This document shows positions 6,877 through 14,047 of a DNA stretch of 16,110 bases, piece by piece. The translations under genes were made by a program, and so were the position numbers. The stretch covers positions 1 through 16,110 of the forward strand of contig JAENXB010000040.1 of NCBI GenBank assembly GCA_016649785.1, in the 5' to 3' direction. The notes beneath the pieces are model-generated. The model did no database searches, was not told where the DNA came from, and saw nothing but the letters and a program-made list of their open reading frames with translations. This DNA comes from Flavobacteriaceae bacterium (GTDB lineage Bacteria; Bacteroidota; Bacteroidia; Flavobacteriales; Flavobacteriaceae). Position 1 is the first letter of the stretch, and every line of letters begins with the position of its first letter.

Positions 6877-7551
6877 TTATTTTATTGCTTTAGCCCTCAC
6901 CGCCGCAGCTATATAAACTGTTGCCAGAATGCTGAAAATATAAGCTTGTACCATACCGGTGAGCAATCCAAGTGCATTCATAACAACCGGAAAAATAAAT
7001 GGCGAGATGGTTAAAAGTATTGCGACGATCATTCCCCCACTCATGATATTTCCAAACAATCTTATAGCAAGGGCCAGTGTTCGTGAAACCTCACTAATTA
7101 AGTTAAATGGCAACATAATGAAAGTTGGTTTGAGGTAACTTTTCAGGTAACCTGCCAGGCCTTTCTTCCCAATCCCAAAATAAGGCACAGACAGAAAAAC
7201 ACAAATAGCCAGGGCCGCGGTAGTAGAAAGGGAACCGGTAGGTGGTTGATACCATGGAAAAATGATGCATAAATTAGCTAAACCAATAAACAGGAATAAA
7301 GTTCCAATAAACCCGATATATTTTTCAGGTTTGTCTATCCCTATTTCTTTAATTTGATTGTTTATCATAATTACAATTATCTCAAAGATCAATTGCCAGC
7401 GGGAAATATGAATTTCTGCTTTGAGGTTCCTGGTGATCAGTCCTGATGAAATCACCAGGATCAGCATTAATGCCCAGGTAGTAACAATGGTTAGATTAAT
7501 ATTAATATAACCATATTCCCAAAAGATAGTTTCATCAGGACTTAGCTTCAT
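6877..7551 (-). CDS. atpB: N-ATPase F0 subunit a
   Basis: The stator subunit that provides the two half-channels for ion passage along the c-ring. The protein has 224 residues, shorter than E. coli a (271). It has about five transmembrane segments. The essential arginine is R164 in LALAIRLFGNIMSGG (E. coli R210 in 'LRLFGNMYAGE'), and Q202 in MVQAYIFSIL corresponds to the conserved glutamine in the last helix. The N-terminus (WEYGYININLTIVTTWALML) is short, without the long extracytoplasmic leader found in the housekeeping a subunits of many Bacteroidota. The gene overlaps the end of atpR by 17 bp and precedes atpE, the N-ATPase order. Confidence 0.94.
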   Translation of the reverse strand: MKLSPDETIFWEYGYININLTIVTTWALMLILVISSGLITRNLKAEIHISRWQLIFEIIVIMINNQIKEIGIDKPEKYIGFIGTLFLFIGLANLCIIFPWYQPPTGSLSTTAALAICVFLSVPYFGIGKKGLAGYLKSYLKPTFIMLPFNLISEVSRTLALAIRLFGNIMSGGMIVAILLTISPFIFPVVMNALGLLTGMVQAYIFSILATVYIAAAVRAKAIK

Positions 7552-7855
7552 GACTTGTTTGTTTTTTTAATTGAATAGATTTTTCTTCAATTGATTTAGT
7601 CAGGTAAATAATGATGGTGCGGGCAATAATAAACCCTGAAACAGAAATAAGAAGGTTTTTCCAACTACCCTGAGACAGGTAATAAAACCCGACCAAAGTA
7701 ATACTCACCCGAATAAGGAAACTGCCAATAAACCATAATGCAGGCCTTTGTGAGGAAACGGCTTTTTTTACCGTGAGCCAAAGCCCTCCAAAGAATAGTA
7801 TTCCTAAAACTAAACCGGCTGTTAACACAAATACCATGTATATTATTTCATTCAT
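7535..7855 (-). CDS. atpR: N-ATPase accessory membrane protein AtpR
   Basis: A 106-residue protein with three predicted transmembrane helices (about residues 6-27, 40-60, 66-84) and a polar, lysine-rich C-terminal tail. Helix 1 contains LVLGILFFGGLWLTV, helix 2 contains FLIRVSITLVGFYYL with Arg49, and helix 3 contains SGFIIARTIIIYL with Arg79. Charged residues inside the membrane are characteristic of AtpR, a protein found only in N-ATPase operons. Its role is not established; interaction with the carboxylates of the c-ring has been proposed. I chose the ATG at 7855 (MNEIIYMVF), which overlaps the atpQ end by 8 bp (ATGAATGA). The open frame goes up to 7876, adding only seven mostly basic residues. 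The gene overlaps atpB by 17 bp at its end. Confidence 0.88.
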   Translation of the reverse strand: MNEIIYMVFVLTAGLVLGILFFGGLWLTVKKAVSSQRPALWFIGSFLIRVSITLVGFYYLSQGSWKNLLISVSGFIIARTIIIYLTKSIEEKSIQLKKQTSHEAKS

Positions 7856-8207
7856 CTTTTTCCTCTTTTGTTTCATTCAACTCCTCATCTTTTTTGGTTG
7901 GATTCATCTCTCTATCTTCATTGGCTACCCAAAACCACGCTATCAGGCAACCTATTAATAAACCTATGATCAAAAAGGTCAAGGTCCAGGAAAAAGATTG
8001 GGGATAAATTTTATCCAACCAAATCCCCAATATCGCTCCCAGCAACGTCGGGACGGCCACAGACCAGCCCACCATTCCAAACATCCCCAAACCAAACCAA
8101 ACACTCTTTTTTTTTTCGCGCAATGCCTTAAGTTTGCGTCTTTCTTTTTCGCCCACTTGTTGGCTAAATGCATTCCCGTCTTTTTTCCTATTTGCAGCAG
8201 GTTCCAT
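7848..8207 (-). CDS. atpQ: N-ATPase accessory membrane protein AtpQ (AtpI-like)
   Basis: A 119-residue protein of the AtpI/AtpQ family (ATPase_gene1-like). It has a charged N-terminal segment (residues 7-35, rich in Lys, Arg and Glu), two transmembrane helices (about 37-62 and 72-95) and an acidic, lysine-rich tail. The first helix ends in TLLGAILGIWLDKIYP, with the Gly/Trp/Asp pattern common in this family (P53, G57, W63, D65). AtpI-type proteins are thought to help c-ring assembly or Mg2+/Ca2+ supply; the exact role of AtpQ is not settled. I chose the ATG at 8207, four bases after the atpC stop. The open frame reaches 8309, but that extension lies inside atpC and is Trp-rich and unlike the family. 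Confidence 0.88.
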   Translation of the reverse strand: MEPAANRKKDGNAFSQQVGEKERRKLKALREKKKSVWFGLGMFGMVGWSVAVPTLLGAILGIWLDKIYPQSFSWTLTFLIIGLLIGCLIAWFWVANEDREMNPTKKDEELNETKEEKDE

Positions 8208-8211
8208 TATT

Positions 8212-8616
8212 TTATTCTTTACTGAATTTTTCCAGGTTGTAAATAAATCCGCTTTCCAGCTTCGCCATGACAGACCGGACCTTTCTTTCATTTTCATCGA
8301 GTTCCACAAAATCCTTTTCTACCGATTCCCGAAGCTTTCCGAGATCGGCTCCTCCAATGGCATTGCGAACAGAAACCAAAACTTCCGGCCCTGCTTTTAC
8401 CAGGATCCCTTCATCAATGGCCAAATATTGAACTCCTTCTGCTTCTGTTTCATAAGTAAAAATTCCCGGTACCAATGCAGCGACACAGTCCAGCCTTTGT
8501 GGTAAAATGCCAAAAGATCCTTCCCCTGTTTCGGCAACAACCCGTTTCACGTTTATTATTTTAGCAAAAATCCTGAATGGAAGTAGGATCTTAATTGTCA
8601 TTAATTCATTTTCCAT
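8212..8616 (-). CDS. atpC: N-ATPase F1 subunit epsilon
   Basis: The small central-stalk subunit that connects gamma to the c-ring and can regulate ATP hydrolysis. The protein has 134 residues, normal length. The N-terminal beta-sandwich shows GEGSFGILPQRLDCVAALVPG, equivalent to the family segment 'GxxGILPxHxpxxxxLxxG', with Arg instead of the common His. The C-terminal helical part (residues about 90-134) is rich in Glu, Lys and Arg. The ATG at 8616 lies 11 bp after atpD; a second Met at codon 6 could be used instead, since no ribosome binding site discriminates. Finding atpC directly after atpD at the front of the operon, not at the end, is typical of N-ATPases. Confidence 0.92.
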   Translation of the reverse strand: MENELMTIKILLPFRIFAKIINVKRVVAETGEGSFGILPQRLDCVAALVPGIFTYETEAEGVQYLAIDEGILVKAGPEVLVSVRNAIGGADLGKLRESVEKDFVELDENERKVRSVMAKLESGFIYNLEKFSKE

Positions 8617-8627
8617 TTCTATGCTTT

Positions 8628-10097
8628 TTATTTGGAATTCACCGAATTTTTTTCCTTTTCAGAATTGGAATTTTTCTCCTTTTCCTTGTTTTTATTTTCT
8701 TTTTCCTGAGCTTCCTCTATAGTCCCGATCATGTAAAACGCACTTTCCGGCAAATCTTTAAACTCATCTGAAAGAATGCGCTCACAACCATCAAGGGCTT
8801 CTTTTAAACTGACATATTTTCCACTAATCCCGCTAAATTGTTCGGTGGTGAAAAATGGCTGGGTGAGAAATCGTTCTAAACGTCTTGCCCTATTTACCAG
8901 ATTTCTGTCGTTGGTAGACAATTGTTCCAGGCCCAGCATAGCAATAATGTCCTTTAGATCTTCATATTGTGCGAGGGTTTGTTTAATTTCCTGGGCAAGA
9001 TTGTAATGTCTTTGACCTATAATTCCGGGAGTAGCCATTTTTGAATTGGATTGCAACAAATCTATAGCTGGGTACAGTCCTTCGCTGGCTTTTTTCCTGG
9101 ATAGAACAATGGATGCGGAAAGATGTGAAAATGTATGTACAGCCGCCGGATCGGTTAGATCATCGGCGGGAACGTACACTGCCTGAATAGAAGTGATTGC
9201 TCCCGCATCGGTATTCGCGATCCGCTCTTCCAGTTTAGAGAGTTCTGTTCCCAATGTGGGTTGATAGCCCAACCGGGAAGGCATTTGGCCCATTAGGCCA
9301 GAAACTTCCATCCCTGCCTGAATGAACCTAAAGATATTATCAATGAGCAACAATACATCCCGGAACTCATCATCCCGAAAATATTCGGCCATTGTTAAAG
9401 CCGCATGGCCAACGCGAAAGCGGGCCCCCGGCGGTTCGTTCATCTGGCCAAACATCATCACCATATCATCCAGTACACCGGCTTCTTTCATTTCATGATA
9501 AAGCTCATGTCCTTCCCGGCAACGTTCCCCGATACCACAAAATATACTGACTCCTTTGCTATGGCCAACCATATTATGGATCATCTCTGTAAGCAAAACG
9601 GTTTTTCCTACCCCGGCACCACCAAACAAACCGGCCTTTCCGCCTCGTTCCAATGGAATGAGGATATCGATAGCCTTAATTCCGGTCAGGAAAATTTCAG
9701 ATTTTGTGGATCGTTTTGTTAATGGGGGTTGTTCCTGGTGTATATTGCGCCATACCACTTCCGATAATTTTTCCCGGTGGTCTATGGTGTTTCCAAAAAC
9801 ATCGAACATCCTGCCCAGGATTTTTTTTCCAACGGGAACTTTAAGTTGTTCTCCATCTGTTTCAACCCGCATTCCACGAGCTAATCCCTGGGTGGCAGTT
9901 AAGGCAATTCCCCGAATACGGTTTGCGTCAATCTGGGTCAATACTTCAATTGCAATTTCTTTTTTTTCTCCTGTGTGGAGCAAGGTGAAAATAGAAGGTA
10001 AATTAGTTTCAAACCATACATCCACAACGCTTCCCCTTACCGAAATAACTTTTCCGTAATTTAAGGAGTTGTTTTTATGAGTTGAATTTGCCCCCAT
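8628..10097 (-). CDS. atpD: N-ATPase F1 subunit beta (catalytic)
   Basis: The catalytic subunit, 489 residues. It shows an N-terminal beta-barrel (YGKVISVRGSVVDVWF), Walker A GGAGVGKT (residues 159-166, K165), the catalytic-glutamate motif GERCREG with E191 (usual form GERTREG, so Thr is Cys here), MNEPPGARFRVG, Walker B LLLIDNIFRF with D253, QMPSRLGYQPTLGTEL, and AVYVPADDLTDPA. The C-terminus is extended by a repetitive low-complexity tail of Glu, Lys, Asn and Ser (about the last 27 residues) that is absent from most beta subunits. This is the first gene of the nine-gene operon, unlike housekeeping operons where beta comes late. The best ATG is at 10097. All residues needed for catalysis are present. 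Confidence 0.96.
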   Translation of the reverse strand: MGANSTHKNNSLNYGKVISVRGSVVDVWFETNLPSIFTLLHTGEKKEIAIEVLTQIDANRIRGIALTATQGLARGMRVETDGEQLKVPVGKKILGRMFDVFGNTIDHREKLSEVVWRNIHQEQPPLTKRSTKSEIFLTGIKAIDILIPLERGGKAGLFGGAGVGKTVLLTEMIHNMVGHSKGVSIFCGIGERCREGHELYHEMKEAGVLDDMVMMFGQMNEPPGARFRVGHAALTMAEYFRDDEFRDVLLLIDNIFRFIQAGMEVSGLMGQMPSRLGYQPTLGTELSKLEERIANTDAGAITSIQAVYVPADDLTDPAAVHTFSHLSASIVLSRKKASEGLYPAIDLLQSNSKMATPGIIGQRHYNLAQEIKQTLAQYEDLKDIIAMLGLEQLSTNDRNLVNRARRLERFLTQPFFTTEQFSGISGKYVSLKEALDGCERILSDEFKDLPESAFYMIGTIEEAQEKENKNKEKEKNSNSEKEKNSVNSK

Positions 10098-10448
10098 TTT
10101 TTTTAACCTGAAGTAAGATTTTTCTAATTCAAAAAATGCTTAATTAATTTTTTAAGGATTCCTGATTTATCTTTTAACTACTCAACTACTTCTATAATAT
10201 GGGGTTTATAGAAAAACTGATGTCAAAAACAGAAATCCTTACTTAAAGATAGGATTTTTAGATGAAAAAAAGTTTGTGCTTTTCGATTTTGTTCTGTCCT
10301 GAATTTATGGATCCCAAATAATTACAATTTTGGAAGTTTTTTTATCTGAACAATTATTTCATGGGAAATTTCAGAGTTAATACATTTTATAGAAATAAAA
10401 GCAAATGCAGCAATTCCTGATGTTTTTATAGAAATTAAGATGGGTATC

Positions 10449-10462
10449 TATGACCATCGTCA
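10449..10462 (+). promoter_or_regulatory. Putative CRP/FNR-family operator upstream of ccsBA
   Basis: TATGACCATCGTCA contains the dyad TGAC-N4-GTCA, the TGA-N6-TCA geometry bound by CRP/FNR-family dimers. Its centre (10456.5) lies 29.5 bp before the first base of the -7-like box at 10486, which puts it near -40 relative to the probable transcription start, the usual class II activator position. The same arrangement precedes hemN. Binding is inferred from pattern only. Confidence 0.45.
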
Positions 10463-10485
10463 ACAAAATTCATAAATATAATAAT

Positions 10486-10493
10486 TAATTTTA
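10486..10493 (+). promoter_or_regulatory. Putative -7 box of ccsBA (TAATTTTA)
   Basis: TAATTTTA matches the TAnnTTTG consensus at all fixed positions but the last (A for G). It lies 39 bp before the ATG. No -33 TTG is found at the right distance, which would fit a promoter depending on an activator bound at the upstream dyad. Confidence 0.35.
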
Positions 10494-10532
10494 GCCTTAG
10501 AATTCAGCCTACAACGGACAAAATTTTCTCAG

Positions 10533-13500
10533 ATGGAAAAAATAATTAAGTTAGTAATTTCTTCAAAGACAACCCTGGTATTGTTGCTCATTTTCACAAT
10601 AGCTATTGCAGTCGGTACATTTATAGAAGAAATCTATGACATCACTACTGCCAAATTAATTATTTACAATGCTAAATGGTTTGAGATCGTTTTAGTCTTA
10701 TTGGTCATAAATTTTATTGGGAGTATTAAAAGATATAATTTATTTCGGTTAGAAAGACTTCCCGGGTTACTTTTTCACAGCGCATTTATTGTAATAATAA
10801 TTGGTTCAGGGGTGACCAGATATATGGGTTATGAGGGAACTATGCATATCCGTCAGGGAGAAACCGTAGATTATATCAATAGTTCTCAACCCTATTTAAG
10901 TATCAATGCAACCGTAAATAATCAGGATTATTATACCGCAAAACCCGTCCTTTTTGGAGCAATCACCGATAACTCTTTCGATTTTGATCTGGCTACAAAA
11001 GAAAATGGGGATGTCAACATCAAATATAAAGATCATTTAAAAAATGTCGTGGAGACTTTTGAAGAAGGAACTGAGGACGGTTTTGGCCTTATTGAACTAA
11101 AGATTCAGGTTGATGGGCACGAGGATGATTTAAAGATAAAAGATGGTGAAATAAAGGAATCTCACGGGTTTTTTATCGCATACAACAATAGTGAAAGATT
11201 GGATGCCTTAAAAATAACGGACAATAAAGATGGTAAACTCTATATAAGTTCTCCTGCGCCAATTAAAACTTCTAAAATGCCTGAAATGGCTGTTGGTAAA
11301 ATTGAAAAAGATTCTACCGCAGAATTGCAGTCAGGGTATTTATATGAGCCAGAAAATTCCGGGATCGCATTTATTTTAAGCGGCCAATTAAAAAATGCAA
11401 GTTCAAAATATGTTACCCAGGAAGGCGGAAATAGTGGTTTAGATGCACTGATTGTGGATATAAGTTACAAAGGAAAAACCAAAGAGGCAACGATTTTGGG
11501 CGGGGATGGTTACACAGACAAATACCAAAATTTTAAAGTAGACGACGCAAATATCCAATTGGCTTACGGCAATAAAAGAATTATTCTTCCATTTGAAATT
11601 AAATTGAATGAATTTATTTTAGAACGTTATTCCGGTTCAGAGAGCCCTTCCTCCTATGCAAGTGAAGTGACTTTAACAGACAAACAAAATGGGGTAGTCA
11701 AAAATCACAGGATCTTTATGAACAATATTTTAGATTATGGAGGTTATAGATTCTTCCAATCATCATACGACAGAGATGAAAAAGGAACGATCTTATCTGT
11801 AAATCACGATTTTTATGGAACCTGGATCACCTATGTAGGATATTTTTTATTGATTGTTGGATTTATGCTAACCTTGTTCAGTAAAAATACACGATATAGG
11901 GATTTAATGAAAAAAATTACAAAGATCCGCGATAAAAGAAAGAATTTAATCGCGATTATCGCCTTCGGAATTTTTAGTATTTCAACTTCCTTTTCGCAGA
12001 ATGGGGTGAGTTCGTTGCCATTGCAAGATGCCGGCACAACTAAAGTTACCGTGGAACATGCCAAAAAATTCGGTCACCTGATCACTCAAACTTTTGACGG
12101 CAGATTCGCTCCGGTAAATACATTGGCTTACGATGTAATGCATAAAATTTCAAAAAAGGATAAATTCGAAATTCCCGACAAAGGAAAAATGGATGCAATG
12201 CAGGTTTTCCTGGATTTAACTTTAAATCCTGATTTTTGGAAACAACAAAAAATTATTTATGTAGGTGAAAAACCGGTGATGACGGCTATAGGGAAAGAGG
12301 GGAAATATGCTGCTTTTAACGATTTTTTCAATCAGGATGGTTCGTATAAACTCAGTGCAGCTTCAGAAGCGGCATTTATTAAAAAACCTGCCGAGCAAAA
12401 TAAATTTGACAAGGAAATTATAAAGCTCAATGAGCGGTTAGAAATTTTCATGCAGGGATTTCAAGGGAATTTACTGACAATTTTTCCGGTTCAAAATTCA
12501 AAAAACAATAAATGGATCAATTTCAACGATCCTATGGCTTCGATTCCTTTAACAGGAACAATTAAGATCTTGAATGACGATTTGCAACTGCAGGTTTTTA
12601 ATTACAGAAACCTGATGAGGTTATACTTGCTGGAAGTGAAGAAAGCTGCAGTCACGGGAAGTTATTCAAACGCAAATAAAATTTTGGGATATATTGAAAG
12701 CATACAAAGGCAAAGTGATGCAGCCGGAATATTGCCTTCAAAAGCAAAAATTGACAAGGAAGTTGAATATAATGAGTCTAAAATATTTATCAATCTCAAA
12801 AATATTTATGGCCTGCTCAGTATTTTATTATTGGGATTTGCTTTCGTGGATAATTTATTGAGAAAGAGAAATAAGTTCGTTTATTATACATTAAACGGCT
12901 TGATCGCGATCTTGGGAATCGCATTTATTTACCATACCTATGGAATGGGATTGAGATGGTACTTATCCGGACACGCGCCGTGGAGCAATGGTTATGAGGC
13001 TTTGATTTTGGTCTCCTGGGGAAGTATCCTGGCGGGATTTAGTTTTGTGCGCTATTCCAAAATTACATTGGCGGCAACCGCGTTGCTTGCATTTTTTACC
13101 TTAATGACTGCAAGCCACAGCAGTTACGATCCTCAATTAACAAATTTACAGCCGGTTTTAAAATCCTATTGGTTAATTATCCACGTAGCTACACTTACCA
13201 TAAGTTATGGTTTCTTAGGTTTAGGTTTTGTTCTGGGGTTGATGAATATGGTTATCTCTATCTTCAAAAATCCAAAAAATAAAAAGAGGTTAAACTCGAT
13301 TATAGCCGAACTCACTTTTATTAATGAAATGGTTTTAACTGTTGGTTTGTTTTTGGCAACTATTGGAACTTTTCTTGGCGGAATTTGGGCAAATGAATCC
13401 TGGGGGAGATACTGGGGATGGGATGCCAAGGAAACCTGGGCACTTGTGATCGTAATTGTATATTCAATTATATTGCACTTTAGATTAGTGCCTAAAATGA

Positions 13501-13718
13501 AGAGTATGTTCATTTTTAATACAGGAGCCGTACTTGGTTTTTCAAGTGTGCTGATGACATTCTTTGGAGTAAATTATTATCTTTCTAAAGGAATGCACAG
13601 TTATGCAAGCGGAGATACCCCGGTATTTCCATTATGGGCCTGGATATGCATAATTTCAATACTTATAATAATTGTTGCAGCCGGAATTAAAGAACAAAAG
13701 AACAAAGTTAAAAAATAG
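10533..13718 (+). CDS. ccsBA: Cytochrome c biogenesis protein CcsBA (ResB-ResC fusion, system II heme exporter/synthetase)
   Basis: Exports heme across the cytoplasmic membrane and ligates it to CXXCH of apocytochromes c. The protein has 1061 residues, a fused form known from Bacteroidota and epsilonproteobacteria. The CcsB/ResB half comes first: helices at about 7-28, 47-65 and 76-95, a large outer domain, and a helix from W431. A second extracytoplasmic domain (about 490-740) contains TVEHAKKFGHLITQTFDGRFAPVNTLA. The CcsA/ResC half follows with about eight helices and the tryptophan-rich WWD motif WGRYWGWDAKETWA (957-970). Four histidines fit the known heme-binding set: H82 in the CcsB part, H884 and H1022 flanking the WWD domain, and H982 in a helix. 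Their spacing (98 and 40) is almost that of the Helicobacter hepaticus protein. The segment ending FSISTSFSQ (about 470-488) resembles a signal peptide and is probably an internal helix. It is transcribed alone, divergently from the N-ATPase operon. Confidence 0.94.
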   Translation: MEKIIKLVISSKTTLVLLLIFTIAIAVGTFIEEIYDITTAKLIIYNAKWFEIVLVLLVINFIGSIKRYNLFRLERLPGLLFHSAFIVIIIGSGVTRYMGYEGTMHIRQGETVDYINSSQPYLSINATVNNQDYYTAKPVLFGAITDNSFDFDLATKENGDVNIKYKDHLKNVVETFEEGTEDGFGLIELKIQVDGHEDDLKIKDGEIKESHGFFIAYNNSERLDALKITDNKDGKLYISSPAPIKTSKMPEMAVGKIEKDSTAELQSGYLYEPENSGIAFILSGQLKNASSKYVTQEGGNSGLDALIVDISYKGKTKEATILGGDGYTDKYQNFKVDDANIQLAYGNKRIILPFEIKLNEFILERYSGSESPSSYASEVTLTDKQNGVVKNHRIFMNNILDYGGYRFFQSSYDRDEKGTILSVNHDFYGTWITYVGYFLLIVGFMLTLFSKNTRYRDLMKKITKIRDKRKNLIAIIAFGIFSISTSFSQNGVSSLPLQDAGTTKVTVEHAKKFGHLITQTFDGRFAPVNTLAYDVMHKISKKDKFEIPDKGKMDAMQVFLDLTLNPDFWKQQKIIYVGEKPVMTAIGKEGKYAAFNDFFNQDGSYKLSAASEAAFIKKPAEQNKFDKEIIKLNERLEIFMQGFQGNLLTIFPVQNSKNNKWINFNDPMASIPLTGTIKILNDDLQLQVFNYRNLMRLYLLEVKKAAVTGSYSNANKILGYIESIQRQSDAAGILPSKAKIDKEVEYNESKIFINLKNIYGLLSILLLGFAFVDNLLRKRNKFVYYTLNGLIAILGIAFIYHTYGMGLRWYLSGHAPWSNGYEALILVSWGSILAGFSFVRYSKITLAATALLAFFTLMTASHSSYDPQLTNLQPVLKSYWLIIHVATLTISYGFLGLGFVLGLMNMVISIFKNPKNKKRLNSIIAELTFINEMVLTVGLFLATIGTFLGGIWANESWGRYWGWDAKETWALVIVIVYSIILHFRLVPKMKSMFIFNTGAVLGFSSVLMTFFGVNYYLSKGMHSYASGDTPVFPLWAWICIISILIIIVAAGIKEQKNKVKK

Positions 13719-13903
13719 GGGAAATTTATAAATGGGGAGTTATCAAAAAAATCAGTTTAAATTTAATATTAAATTCTTAAAAATTAACGCTTTATATAAA
13801 ATATATTGATTTTGAAGGAATTTTCCTAAATATGATTCTGAGTTATTTTAATCATAATCCAAAAGGAAATTATGATGAATGATAATTAAATTTTCTTTAT
13901 AAA

Positions 13904-13919
13904 TATGACTGGCATCATA
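13904..13919 (+). promoter_or_regulatory. Putative CRP/FNR-family operator upstream of hemN
   Basis: TATGACTGGCATCATA is a dyad with 5-bp half-sites, TATGA-N6-TCATA. Its centre (13911.5) is 28.5 bp before the first base of the -7 box at 13940, close to -40 from the probable start. The left arm TATGAC and the distance to the -7 box match the site in front of ccsBA. In many bacteria hemN is activated by FNR-type regulators at low oxygen. Confidence 0.5.
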
Positions 13920-13939
13920 GTTATAAGCTCTTAAATACT

Positions 13940-13947
13940 TAATTTTG
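13940..13947 (+). promoter_or_regulatory. Putative -7 box of hemN (TAATTTTG)
   Basis: TAATTTTG is a full match to the Bacteroidota -7 consensus TAnnTTTG. No TTG at -33 is present, which again suits an activator-dependent promoter. The leader to the ATG at 14048 would be about 97 nt. Confidence 0.55.
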
Positions 13948-14047
13948 CAGATGTTATTTGCCCGGGAATTAAACCGTTTAAAAAAGGTTTTACAACCTGA
14001 TAAACAGGAGAAAGGGCGTTTTTAAGCAGGCCAAAAAACATAAGAAA

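Larger units (their letters stand above)
10098..10532. other. 435-bp divergent intergenic region between the N-ATPase operon and ccsBA
   Basis: Very AT-rich, with no convincing reading frame or RNA gene. It must hold the N-ATPase operon promoter, but I find no full match to TAnnTTTG on the minus strand, so that promoter may be weak or use another sigma factor. TTTATAGAAA occurs three times (10205-10214, 10386-10395, 10425-10434). TTCTATAA (10190-10197) and TTATAGAA (10206-10213) form an 8-bp inverted repeat around the first copy. ATTCCTGAT occurs twice (near 10158 and 10412). The ccsBA-proximal end carries a CRP/FNR-type dyad and a -7-like box, listed separately. Confidence 0.6.
13719..14047. 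other. 329-bp AT-rich intergenic region between ccsBA and hemN
   Basis: No reading frame or RNA gene is supported. A strong terminator for ccsBA is not visible. Several overlapping dyads occur: AGGAA-TT-TTCCT around 13816-13827, ATGATT / AATCAT (13832-13837 and 13850-13855), and ATCATAAT / ATTATGAT (13851-13858 and 13869-13876). They may be folding sites or operators. The hemN promoter and a CRP/FNR-type site lie at 13904-13947 and are listed separately. About 100 bp remain between that promoter and the hemN ATG, an unusually long leader in this window. Confidence 0.55.

Noticed and set aside
9556..10059. A 167-codon open frame on the plus strand
   Set aside because: It lies entirely antisense to atpD, whose motifs are intact, and its translation has no recognisable domain and odd composition.
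3311..10097. Housekeeping F-type ATP synthase operon, or a V/A-type ATPase
   Set aside because: Gene order, presence of atpQ/atpR, lack of atpH and the long b subunit contradict a housekeeping operon. The subunits are clearly F-type (GGAGVGKT, GDRQTGKT), so V/A-type is excluded.
11995..12100. A split of ccsBA into two genes, because FSISTSFSQ near residue 488 looks like a signal-peptide end
   Set aside because: The reading frame is continuous, and fused ResB-ResC proteins of this architecture with such an internal segment are known from Bacteroidota.
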